Shown here piece after piece: positions 1 through 6,822 of a stretch of DNA of 16,999 bases; the stretch's first letter is position 1, and each line of letters starts with the position of its first letter. The position numbers and the translations under genes were made by a program. The notes under the pieces are model-generated. The model was not told where the DNA came from and made no database searches. It worked only from the letters and a program-made list of their open reading frames with translations. Where the stretch lies: the NCBI GenBank assembly GCA_030609345.1, contig JAUWCK010000006.1, positions 1 through 16,999 on the forward strand, in the 5' to 3' direction. Origin of the DNA: Methanosarcinales archaeon. Lineage in GTDB: Archaea; Halobacteriota; Methanosarcinia; Methanosarcinales; Methanogasteraceae.

Positions 1-1
1 C

Positions 2-199
2 CTCTCCAAGAAATTCAAAGTCACCCACAAGACCGTTGCATCGATGGTTGGATATATCCAATCCAAACTCGGCATTCTCCATGCGCAGAAGCAGTCATAC
101 AAGACGCACATCGTCTACACGCTGCGTGATGAGTATGTCGATCTTGTGAGATCGGTGCTGCGAAGATCTGTAGACGCAAAAACCCAGACTGCGACATGA
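2..199 (+). CDS. C-terminal part of a helix-turn-helix protein (5' end outside window)
   Basis: The frame is open from base 2 to TGA at 197-199 and encodes 65 residues, the C-terminus of a longer protein. The segment reading KKFKVTHKTVASMVGYIQSK looks like the second half of a helix-turn-helix, with the recognition helix around TVASMVGYIQ. After it come a basic strand-like segment and a charged tail with several arginines. The stop overlaps the start of the next gene as ATGA, which suggests co-translation. A DNA-binding regulator or a mobile-element accessory protein is the simplest reading. The family is not recognised and the N-terminus is missing. Confidence 0.5.
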   Translation, partial: LSKKFKVTHKTVASMVGYIQSKLGILHAQKQSYKTHIVYTLRDEYVDLVRSVLRRSVDAKTQTAT

Positions 200-597
200 C
201 ACTGGTGAAGGATGCTCCGCGCACCTCGACCAGCTTCATCATCAGATCGGACGCAAACGCGAGGGTCACCGCATCCCGCGATCCGTTCTATGAACTGATG
301 CGCCGCCTCTTCCAGGACGAGAGCACCGCTATCAGGGGGCAGAGATTCCTTGAGATGATCCTCGAACGGGAGGCATCTGGAAATCCGATACAGACGAACG
401 AGTGGGCAGAACTGCTCCGCGAGTTAGGGGTCAGCAGATCATCATTTTATGCGATGCGGAACAAACTGCTCGGTTCTGGAATGATCACGAATAAGAAAAG
501 GGTCTACCGGGTATCAGGGCAGTTTAGCAAGGATCTCGTCGATATGGCGAGATGGTGGTGGGTTGCTGTGTTGAAGCGGGATCTGGAGCGTCTGTGA
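196..597 (+). CDS. Small winged-helix-type DNA-binding protein, function unknown
   Basis: A 133-residue ORF starts at an ATG overlapping the previous stop (ATGA). The middle (about residues 65-100) reads TNEWAELLRELGVSRSSFYAMRN and then KLLGSGMI, a clear helix-turn-helix with recognition helix SRSSFYAMRNKL. A short wing around KKRVYRVSG follows. The C-terminus has a tryptophan cluster (ARWWWVAV). No membrane segment or enzyme motif is seen. With the preceding gene it forms a two-gene unit of DNA-binding proteins. A transcriptional regulator is likely, but the target is unknown. The first 30 residues have little predicted structure, so a later start is possible. Confidence 0.6.
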   Translation: MTLVKDAPRTSTSFIIRSDANARVTASRDPFYELMRRLFQDESTAIRGQRFLEMILEREASGNPIQTNEWAELLRELGVSRSSFYAMRNKLLGSGMITNKKRVYRVSGQFSKDLVDMARWWWVAVLKRDLERL

Positions 598-653
598 GGA
601 TTGCCATAGTAATTGGGTACTTAATCGAGTATTGTGTGGATATCCGCATATAA

Positions 654-737
654 AACCACGAGATTACACAAGATTAACATAGAAATCTTGTGGAGATGGC
701 TGCGCCGCTGCTCCGCAGACTGTGTAATCTCGTGGTT
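654..737. repeat. Nested perfect inverted repeats in a gene-free stretch
   Basis: A perfect 17-bp inverted repeat has arms at 654-670 (AACCACGAGATTACACA) and 721-737. Inside it is a second perfect stem, 667-675 with 684-692 (9 bp, 8-nt loop), and a short CTGCG/CGCAG pair at 700-704 and 714-718. Outside it, TTGGGTA at 613-619 pairs with TACCCAA at 750-756. The stretch 598-868 has no convincing gene. The symmetry could be a small non-autonomous element, the folded 3' end of a transcript, or a protein-binding site. Which of these it is cannot be told from one copy. Confidence 0.7.
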
Positions 738-838
738 CCTACCACAAGTTACCCAAGCACGTACTATTTTGTGACAGTCCCTACTGTGTGCGAGATTGTC
801 AGAGGGACACTATCTGAACCGGGGATCTAGAGATGCCA

Positions 839-861
839 GGAGGGGGTTTGTCGCCCCCTCC
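839..861 (-). terminator. Hairpin just after the leuA stop
   Basis: A perfect 8-bp G/C stem (839-846 GGAGGGGG with 854-861) and a 7-nt loop lie 7 bases beyond the leuA stop codon on the minus strand. No T-run follows on that strand, so it may protect or end the leuA mRNA without being a classical terminator. Confidence 0.4.
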
Positions 862-868
862 GGACACG

Positions 869-2362
869 TCACGACCTTCCCCGCACCATGATCAGCCGGT
901 TGATCGCATTCACAAGCGCATCGACCGATGCCAGCACGATATCCTCTCTCGCTGCGCCAGCGCTCACGATCCTGCCTTTCTCATCCTCCACCGCAACCGT
1001 CACCTCTGCAAGCGCGTCAGAGCCACCTGAGATCGCTTCGAGTTTGAAATCGTGCAGGTGCACCTCTGTTCCTTCGCCGAGCAGATTCCGTACGGCATTT
1101 AAGGCGGCATCCACAGGACCGACGCCGATGTTTGCCACAACCTTCAGATCTCCGCCAACAATCGCCTTCACAGACGCAGTCGGCGTGATGATATTCCCTG
1201 TCATCACCGAAACCTCCATGAGATCGATGAACTGCTCTTTTCCGGAGACCTCCCCGAGAACGGACTCGGTGATGGCGTAGAGGTCTGCATCGGTGACCGG
1301 TTTTCCCTTGTCTCCAAGTTCCTTGATCCTGCCAAGTATCTCTGTCAGTTGATCTTCGCTCGTCACGAATCCTGCCGACTCGATCGCCTGTTTTACAGCG
1401 TGTCTGCCGGCATGTTTCCCGAGAACGATCCTGCGCTTCTGCCCGACCATCTCAGGCGTCATCACTCCCGGTTCGAATGTGTCGGTGCGCACGAGCACGC
1501 CGTGCGTGTGGATGCCTGATTCGTGCGCAAACGCATTCTCGCCAACCACTGGCATCAACTGCGAAACCCGAACGCCGGTGTACTGCTCGACCATGCGCGA
1601 GGTCTCGAAGAGGTATTCGGTCTTGATGTTCGTTCTCGCGCCCTGAATCGTGTGCAGGATCATTACGGTCTCTGCAAGATCCGCGTTTCCTGCACGCTCT
1701 CCAAGCCCGTTGATCGTCACCTGAACCTGACTCGCGCCCGCTTCGACCGCTGCGATGCTGTTTGCAACCGCAAGCCCGTAGTCGTTGTGGCAGTGCACAT
1801 CGAGCGGCAGCGACACCGACCTCTTGATCTCTTCGATCAGCCGGTACATCGCAGACGGCACCATCACGCCCACGGTGTCAGGGACATTGATGACGTCGCA
1901 GCCCACCTCCTCGACGGCTTTGCATATCCTGATCAGGTAGTCAACATCGGTCCGTGTTGCGTCCATCGCTGAGAACATGCATGTTGCGCCGTGATCCTTG
2001 ATGTACTGCACCGCATCGACTGCAAGATCCACGACCTCGTCTCTTGACTTGCCGATGGTGTGTATCCGCTGGATGTCGGAGGTGGATACGAAGGTATGCA
2101 CCATGCCGACATCGCAGTCGAGGCACGCATCGATGTCAGCTTTTATCACTCTTGATAGCCCGCATATCTGTGCGTCCGGTCCGGCTTTCACGATCTCTGA
2201 GACCGCTTCCTTCTCGCCTGCCGATGCGATCGGGAAGCCTGCTTCCATGATATCGACGCCGAGTTTGTCCAGTTGCTTAGCGATACCGAGTTTCTCTTCG
2301 AGAGAAAGCGATACGCCAGGCGTCTGCTCACCGTCACGCAGCGTGGTATCGAAGATGCGCAC
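869..2362 (-). CDS. leuA: 2-isopropylmalate synthase-type protein (LeuA/CimA family)
   Basis: The enzyme would condense acetyl-CoA with a 2-oxo acid (2-oxoisovalerate for LeuA), the first committed step of leucine synthesis. The N-terminus carries the DRE-TIM metallolyase signature RIFDTTLRDGEQTPG (residues 2-16), then EAGFPIAS, the metal-binding HCHNDYG, and NGLGERAGNA. Next comes the linker segment HESGIHTHGV with EMVGQKRRIVLGKHAGRHAV. The C-terminal 110 residues match the LeuA allosteric dimer domain. The FPIAS and GIHTHG context favours LeuA over citramalate synthase (CimA) or AksA, but substrate cannot be settled by eye. This 497-residue frame begins with GTG at 2362 without a good ribosome-binding site. 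A better start lies upstream at 2423 in another frame (see separate entry), and the conserved region starts unusually close to residue 1. Confidence 0.85.
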   Translation of the reverse strand: MRIFDTTLRDGEQTPGVSLSLEEKLGIAKQLDKLGVDIMEAGFPIASAGEKEAVSEIVKAGPDAQICGLSRVIKADIDACLDCDVGMVHTFVSTSDIQRIHTIGKSRDEVVDLAVDAVQYIKDHGATCMFSAMDATRTDVDYLIRICKAVEEVGCDVINVPDTVGVMVPSAMYRLIEEIKRSVSLPLDVHCHNDYGLAVANSIAAVEAGASQVQVTINGLGERAGNADLAETVMILHTIQGARTNIKTEYLFETSRMVEQYTGVRVSQLMPVVGENAFAHESGIHTHGVLVRTDTFEPGVMTPEMVGQKRRIVLGKHAGRHAVKQAIESAGFVTSEDQLTEILGRIKELGDKGKPVTDADLYAITESVLGEVSGKEQFIDLMEVSVMTGNIITPTASVKAIVGGDLKVVANIGVGPVDAALNAVRNLLGEGTEVHLHDFKLEAISGGSDALAEVTVAVEDEKGRIVSAGAAREDIVLASVDALVNAINRLIMVRGRS

Positions 2363-2381
2363 GCGTACGCCACTGAGTTTT

Positions 2382-2434
2382 TCAGTGCGGTAAAAAACGA
2401 TCCCTCACATTGGTTTCTGTCATTTAAATCCTCC
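2382..2434 (-). other. Ribosome-binding site plus displaced 5' end of leuA (apparent frameshift at a T6 run)
   Basis: On the minus strand GGAGG (2434-2430) is followed by a 6-nt spacer and ATG at 2423-2421. This opens a 13-codon frame (MTETNVRDRFLPH) that stops at 2384-2382. The strand contains TTTTTT at 2397-2392. Removing one T makes the ATG run in frame into TEKLSGVRVRIFDTT of LeuA, giving about 517 residues, close to the length I recall for archaeal LeuA. The TATA box at 2475-2466 would put the transcript start about 20 bases before this ATG. This looks like the true start broken by a +1 at the homopolymer, either a sequence error or a real mutation. A short leader ORF is the alternative. 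Confidence 0.6.
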
Positions 2435-2465
2435 AGATGTTGAGAGATGTTGGTTTGTCCGGTCA

Positions 2466-2475
2466 GGATATAAAA
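2466..2475 (-). promoter_or_regulatory. TATA box for leuA
   Basis: On the minus strand the sequence is TTTTATATCC, a good archaeal TATA element. A start about 25 bases downstream (near 2443) would give a short leader holding the GGAGG site. Confidence 0.5.
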
Positions 2476-2543
2476 TCTTTGGTGTGGCACATGACACGTC
2501 CAACAGAGGCGCATTCACTTTCACCCCGCTCTTGGATTACTGA

Positions 2544-2640
2544 TTTATATATGCGGGGCTGATGTGTATATCAAGGACTTGCACAGCCCTACACGATTCT
2601 GGGCAGCCATGCATTATCCTTCCCCTCTTTTTATTTTTTT
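2544..2640 (+). other. Possible short transcription unit (TATA box to poly-T)
   Basis: TTTATATAT at 2544-2552 is a strong TATA-like element on the plus strand. About 25 bases downstream a 50-base segment with no ORF runs into TCTTTTTATTTTTTT (2626-2640), the type of T-rich tract that ends archaeal transcripts. GGGCT (2556-2560) can pair with AGCCC (2585-2589). The layout would suit a small RNA. No known RNA family was recognised, and the TATA could instead work on the other strand. Confidence 0.22.
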
Positions 2641-2682
2641 AGGTCGCTTTAGCCACTGCGTGGTTTCCGGATTGCAGATGCG

Positions 2683-2803
2683 TTATCTGGCACAACGTTT
2701 TGTGTGGACACGAATTCATGGTACATAGCGGTTTCGAGAACATACAGGTTCTTCAACTATGTGCCAGATAAGTCGGCAGCTCATAGATTTATGTTATCTG
2801 CCA
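2683..2803. promoter_or_regulatory. Inverted repeats in the hsdM promoter region, candidate operator
   Basis: TTATCTGGCACA at 2683-2694 and its exact reverse complement at 2760-2771 form a 12-bp inverted repeat. A third, near-identical copy (TTATCTGCCA) sits at 2794-2803. It lies directly after a weak TATA candidate (TAGATTTATG, 2783-2792) and about 60 bases before hsdM. A short AGAAC/GTTCT pair sits between the two outer arms. Repeated half-sites around a restriction-modification promoter suggest a binding site for a regulator. They could also mark an edge of the inserted island. Confidence 0.45.
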
Positions 2804-2863
2804 TACAAAAGAATATCAATCGCCCATTGAGGCTGTAGACTAATATTATGAGAGAGTTGATAT

Positions 2864-4420
2864 ATGCCGCCTAACAACAACGAAATCGAAAAACGGCTGT
2901 GGGAAGCTGCCGATGAGATGCGAGCCAATTCGAAGCTGAAAGCATCTGAATACTCAGTTCCGGTGCTTGGGATGATCTTTCTCCGTTACGCTGATCACAA
3001 ATTCGGTCATGCCGAGAAGGAGCTTGCCGGAAAGAGCACAGGTCGCAGGCAGAGCGGTAAGCTGGATTATCAGGCACGAGGTGTGCTCTACCTGCCCCCC
3101 GAGGCACGTTTTCAGAACATTCTCCTACTTCCCGAGGGTGAGAACATCGGCATGGCGATCAATAACGCTATGCGGGCAATCGAGCGCGAGAACCCTGATC
3201 TGAAGGATGTTCTGCCAAAGACATACAACCGTATGGAGAACGCAACGTTAATAGAACTCTTAAAGCTCATGGCATCGATCCCGATGGACATCGAAGGTGA
3301 CGCGTTCGGAAAGATCTATGAGTACTTTCTGGGCAAGTTTGCCATGAGCGAGGGGCAGAAGGGCGGCGAGTTCTTCACACCGACATCGATTGTCAAACTC
3401 ATCGTTGAGATCATAGAACCATATCACGGCAGAATCTTCGATCCCGCTTGCGGATCAGGCGGCATGTTTGTCCAGAGCGCCAGATTCGTTGCGAAGCACA
3501 GGGCGAACCCAAGCACCGAGTTGAGCATATACGGTCAGGAACGTGTCGCAGAGACCGTCCGGCTCTGCAAGATGAACCTCGCGGTTCACGGTCTGGACGG
3601 TGATATCAGGCAGGGCAACACATACTACGAAGACCTGCACACAAGCCGCGACAAGTTCGACTTCGTGATGGCGAATCCGCCATTCAACGTGAAGAAGATA
3701 GATAAGGAGCGGATCAAGGACGACCCGCGCTTTCCTTTTGGCATGCCCAAACCAGACAACGGCAATTACATCTGGATTCAGGTCTTCTACAGCGCACTGA
3801 AAAAAAGCGGTCGTGCAGGATTTGTGATGGCAAACTCTGCCTCCAGCGCCGGCGGGACTGAACTGGAGATTCGTAAGAATCTTATCGAAGCAGGCGTGGT
3901 GGACGTGATGGTGGCTGTTAGCCCCAACTTCTTCTATACGGTCACGCTGGCGTGCACGCTATGGTTCCTGGACCGGGGCAAGAAAGAGACCGATCGGGCG
4001 GATAAAATCCTGTTCATCGATGCACAGCACATCTTCACACAGGTTGACCGCGCCCACCGCGAGTTCACCCCTGATCAGGTTGAGTTCCTTTCTAACATCG
4101 TGCGGCTCTACCGGGGCGAGGATCCGGGGACTGCAAACGGCAGTGCATCGATGATGAGTGGCACGTTCCCGGACGGCACGTACATGGATGTGCCGGGGCT
4201 GTGCCGGGTGGCAACACTCGAAGAGATCAAAGCGCATGGGTGGCGCCTGAACCCAGGACAATACGTGGGCGTGGCGGAGCGTGAGGAGGACGATTTTGTC
4301 TTTGCCGAGCGTCTGGAGGAGTTAGATGAGGAACTGGAGATGCTCAACGTCGAGGCGCGGGGATTGGAAGCGCGGATAGATGAGAATGTGGCGAAGCTCC
4401 TGGAGGGGGTGAGCGAATGA
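2864..4420 (+). CDS. hsdM: Type I restriction-modification system, DNA methyltransferase subunit HsdM
   Basis: HsdM uses S-adenosylmethionine to methylate adenine at the site chosen by HsdS, and it is also part of the HsdR2M2S restriction complex. The 518-residue protein has the helical HsdM N-terminal domain (about 5-145), the GGEFFTP motif (167-173), the SAM-binding motif [10 protein letters not shown] (193-202) and the catalytic NPPF (271-274, N6-adenine type). The last 40 residues form a charged coiled-coil-like tail ending [10 protein letters not shown]. Length and motif order are normal, so the gene looks intact. It is first in the operon. Its stop overlaps the start of the DUF1016 gene as ATGA, and its last coding bases are repeated at the end of that next gene. 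Confidence 0.95.
   Translation: MPPNNNEIEKRLWEAADEMRANSKLKASEYSVPVLGMIFLRYADHKFGHAEKELAGKSTGRRQSGKLDYQARGVLYLPPEARFQNILLLPEGENIGMAINNAMRAIERENPDLKDVLPKTYNRMENATLIELLKLMASIPMDIEGDAFGKIYEYFLGKFAMSEGQKGGEFFTPTSIVKLIVEIIEPYHGRIFDPACGSGGMFVQSARFVAKHRANPSTELSIYGQERVAETVRLCKMNLAVHGLDGDIRQGNTYYEDLHTSRDKFDFVMANPPFNVKKIDKERIKDDPRFPFGMPKPDNGNYIWIQVFYSALKKSGRAGFVMANSASSAGGTELEIRKNLIEAGVVDVMVAVSPNFFYTVTLACTLWFLDRGKKETDRADKILFIDAQHIFTQVDRAHREFTPDQVEFLSNIVRLYRGEDPGTANGSASMMSGTFPDGTYMDVPGLCRVATLEEIKAHGWRLNPGQYVGVAEREEDDFVFAERLEELDEELEMLNVEARGLEARIDENVAKLLEGVSE
4388..4411 (+). repeat. hsdM 3'-end repeat, copy 1 (copy 2 at 5395-5418)
   Basis: A 24-base sequence beginning GTGGCGAAGCT and ending CTGGAGGGGGTG occurs here and at 5395-5418 with one mismatch. 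A GATGAG precedes both copies, separated by an extra AAT here. Both encode VAKLLEGV, at the C-termini of HsdM and the DUF1016 protein. Confidence 0.85.
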
Positions 4421-5424
4421 ATGAGTTGGCTCTGCCTCTGCACGACCAGATCCGGCGAGTTCTGCTGGAAGCGCAAAGCAGTGTTTCCCGTGCGGTGAAT
4501 ACGGCAATGGTTCACGCTTATTTCGAGATTGGTCGCCTGATCGTTGATGATGAGCAGCATGGACACGCCCGCGCAGAATATGGGGAAGAAACATTGAAGA
4601 TGCTCTCTGAGCGGTTGACGGCAGAATTTGGCAGGGGGTTTTCCATGCGCAATCTCAGAAATATGAGAACGTTCTATCTCACATTTAGAAATCGGCAGAC
4701 ACTGTCTGCCAAATTGAGCTGGTCCCACTACACCCTATTGATGCGACTTGATGACGAACAGGCGCGGGACTTCTACATAAAAGAAGCAGAGGCGGAAAAT
4801 TGGTCTGTGCGGGAACTTGATCGACAGATAGGGTCTCTTCTCTTCGAGCGTCTGGCGCTTAGCCGGAACAAGGTAGAGATCAAGGCTCTGGCAGAGCAGG
4901 GGCAGATCCTTGAGTCTCCACGCGATGCTATCAAGGATCCATACATTCTGGAGTTTTTGGGACTACCTGAGCAGGCGGCGTACAGCGAGAAAGATCTGGA
5001 GACTGCCCTTCTGAACAACCTGCAAAGCTTTTTACTGGAACTGGGCAAGGGATTTGCCTTTGTCGCCCGCCAGAAACGTCTCACACTTGATGCCGAGCAT
5101 TTTTACATCGATCTTGCTTTTTACAACCGTCTGCTGCGATGTTTTGTGCTGATTGACCTGAAGATCGGCAAACTTACCCACCGGGATCTGGGGCAGATGC
5201 AGATGTATGTCAATTTCTACGATCGAGAGGTCAGGACCGATGACGAAAACCACACGATCGGTATTATTCTATGTCGCGATAAGAAAGAGACGATCGCCCG
5301 TTATACGCTGCCTGAGGATAACACGCAGATATTTGCTTCGAAGTATAAACTGTACCTGCCAACTGAAGATGAACTGATCAGGGAGGTCGATGAGGTGGCG
5401 AAGCTTCTGGAGGGGGTGTCATGA
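4417..5424 (+). CDS. DUF1016/YhcG-family PD-(D/E)XK nuclease
   Basis: The 335-residue protein has the usual two-part layout of the family. An N-terminal helical domain (about 10-150) contains [26 protein letters not shown] and [13 protein letters not shown]. The C-terminal nuclease domain (about 165-320) has E195, D232 in FYIDLAFYN, and DLKIGKL (247-253), the D...(D/E)-x-K core. YhcG-type genes are often found beside type I restriction genes. Their exact role is not settled; a DNA-cleaving accessory or a repair nuclease is likely. The start overlaps the hsdM stop (ATGA) and the stop overlaps the following small gene (ATGA). The C-terminus, VAKLLEGVS, copies the end of HsdM, a sign that the gene was inserted by recombination at the hsdM tail. 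Confidence 0.88.
   Translation: MNELALPLHDQIRRVLLEAQSSVSRAVNTAMVHAYFEIGRLIVDDEQHGHARAEYGEETLKMLSERLTAEFGRGFSMRNLRNMRTFYLTFRNRQTLSAKLSWSHYTLLMRLDDEQARDFYIKEAEAENWSVRELDRQIGSLLFERLALSRNKVEIKALAEQGQILESPRDAIKDPYILEFLGLPEQAAYSEKDLETALLNNLQSFLLELGKGFAFVARQKRLTLDAEHFYIDLAFYNRLLRCFVLIDLKIGKLTHRDLGQMQMYVNFYDREVRTDDENHTIGIILCRDKKETIARYTLPEDNTQIFASKYKLYLPTEDELIREVDEVAKLLEGVS
5395..5418 (+). repeat. hsdM 3'-end repeat, copy 2
   Basis: This copy forms the last codons of the DUF1016 gene and differs from 4388-4411 by one base (T for C). The two copies bracket the DUF1016 gene. Confidence 0.85.
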
Positions 5425-5582
5425 ACTTCTATAGGCAGAAACCTGTACCGTTGGTGCGGGAATTTGATGTGCCTCATAAACTCCAACAGGTTGTTGGAGA
5501 AATTCATCCACATTACTGGCAAATACAAGACCGGTTTTTAGCGTCTCGTTGGGTTATGAAACTGATAGCGGGGAAAACATGA
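5421..5582 (+). CDS. 53-residue protein of unknown function between DUF1016 and hsdS
   Basis: The frame begins [15 protein letters not shown] and ends VMKLIAGKT. ATG 5421-5423 overlaps the DUF1016 stop (ATGA), and its TGA 5580-5582 overlaps the hsdS start (ATGA). Two such junctions with no gap fit a translated, coupled gene and not spacer. The product is basic and aromatic, with three histidines and two tryptophans, and has no signal peptide or membrane segment. No family is recognised. It could be a small regulator of the restriction system, the stub of a lost gene, or a coupling ORF that carries ribosomes into hsdS. Confidence 0.55.
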   Translation: MNFYRQKPVPLVREFDVPHKLQQVVGEIHPHYWQIQDRFLASRWVMKLIAGKT

Positions 5583-6820
5583 ATAATCATTCACAACACC
5601 ATATTTGGGAAAAACTGAAACTCTCGACGTTCGCCGATGAAGTCCGAGATTTATACGAGCCAATTAAAGAAGAAAGCCTTGATTACATAGGACTAGAACA
5701 TATTGAACAGCAGACTCTTAGGCTCCTTGGAACAGGAAGATCATCTGAGACCCAGAGTACCAAAAAAGTGTTTAAAAAGGGTGATATTCTTTTTGGTAGT
5801 CTTAGACCTTATTTTAAAAAAGTCGTTCAACCAAAATTCTCTGGGGTTTGTTCTACTGATATTACAGTCATTAGAGCGAAATCGAAAGCTGATCAAGGAT
5901 TTTTGCTTTATTTCATTGGCAGTGATGCATTTATTAATCATGCAACAAACATTTCGAATGGAACACGAATGCCGCGAGCTAGTTGGAAGGTACTTTCCCA
6001 GTCTGAATGGGAGATACCTCCTCCCCCCACCCAGCGCAAAATCGCCGCCATCCTCGGAGCCTACGACGACCTGATCGAGAACAACACGCGGCGCATCCGG
6101 ATCCTCGAAGAGATGGCGCAGGCGCTCTATCGCGAGTGGTTCGTGAACTTCCGGTTTCCGGGGCATGAGAGTGTGTTGATGGTCGAGTCCGAGTTGGGGC
6201 TGGTGCCGGAGGGGTGGGAGGTGGAGAAACTCTCAGCATTAGTCGGGACTCAATACGGCTACACAGAATCTGCGAGTGAGCATGAGATTGGTCCCAAGTT
6301 TCTACGAGGGATGGACATCAATAAAACATCATATATTCAATGGGGTGATGTGCCCTATTGCCCAATCAATGCCTCGAATCATGTGAAATATCGTCTTAAA
6401 GTTGGAGATATTTTGATAATACGTATGGCAGATCCAGGTAAAGTGGGTATTGTTGAGAAGGAGATCAATGCAGTCTTTGCATCATATCTCATTAGACTTC
6501 AAATCAAATCGCCCAAAATATCACCGTATTATCTATTCTATTTCCTTTTATCAGACTATTATCAGGGTTATGTGACCGGAGCGAGTACGGGAACAACAAG
6601 GAAGAGTGCAAGCGCGGGTGTCATCACAGACATTGATATGATTATCCCCCCTAATGGCGTCAGCGAGCGATTTGAAGATCAAGTTTCAGTAATTAGGCAG
6701 ATGCTAAACAACTTGCTAGATAAAAACGCTAACCTCCGCCGCACCCGCGATCTGCTGCTGCCTAAGCTGATTTCAGGAGAGTTGGATGTGAACGAATTAC
6801 ATATCGAGGTGAAGTCCTAA
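5579..6820 (+). CDS. hsdS: Type I restriction-modification specificity subunit HsdS
   Basis: HsdS reads the split DNA target and holds the two HsdM subunits. The 413-residue protein has the normal double layout. Target-recognition domain 1 spans about 1-145, followed by a central conserved helix PPPPTQRKIAAILGAYDDLIENN and onward (147-195). Domain 2 spans about 210-360, and a distal conserved helix ends in RDLLLPKLISGELDV (390-404). The start at 5579 is chosen because it overlaps the preceding stop as ATGA; an in-frame ATG 30 bases upstream lies inside the small gene. The recognition domains are AT-rich while the central helix is GC-rich, so the domains were probably exchanged. The target sequence cannot be predicted. 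Its 3' end has a decayed second copy near 7800-7840. Confidence 0.92.
   Translation: MNNHSQHHIWEKLKLSTFADEVRDLYEPIKEESLDYIGLEHIEQQTLRLLGTGRSSETQSTKKVFKKGDILFGSLRPYFKKVVQPKFSGVCSTDITVIRAKSKADQGFLLYFIGSDAFINHATNISNGTRMPRASWKVLSQSEWEIPPPPTQRKIAAILGAYDDLIENNTRRIRILEEMAQALYREWFVNFRFPGHESVLMVESELGLVPEGWEVEKLSALVGTQYGYTESASEHEIGPKFLRGMDINKTSYIQWGDVPYCPINASNHVKYRLKVGDILIIRMADPGKVGIVEKEINAVFASYLIRLQIKSPKISPYYLFYFLLSDYYQGYVTGASTGTTRKSASAGVITDIDMIIPPNGVSERFEDQVSVIRQMLNNLLDKNANLRRTRDLLLPKLISGELDVNELHIEVKS
6749..6789 (+). repeat. hsdS 3'-end segment that is repeated at 7800-7840
   Basis: This segment encodes DLLLPKLISGELDV of HsdS. At an offset of 1051 bases the second copy matches 30 of 41 positions without gaps, including TAAGCTGATTT followed by one mismatch and AGG. 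Confidence 0.65.
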
Positions 6821-6822
6821 AC

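Noticed and set aside
777..808. GTCCCT/AGGGAC pair as a terminator
   Set aside because: A 6-bp stem with a 20-nt loop and no T-run is too weak to call.
1523..1972. Open frame of 149 codons on the plus strand inside leuA
   Set aside because: It lies fully antisense to well-conserved LeuA motifs and encodes arginine/histidine-rich sequence with no family pattern, typical of a GC-rich gene read backwards.
2188..2514. 108-codon minus-strand frame overlapping the leuA 5' end, as a leader peptide
   Set aside because: It has no leucine-rich run or good ribosome-binding site and mostly overlaps LeuA coding sequence; the GGAGG at 2434-2430 serves a different ATG.
5549..5578. Upstream ATG of hsdS giving a 10-residue longer protein
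   Set aside because: It lies inside the 53-codon gene, while ATG 5579 forms the ATGA overlap typical of this operon.
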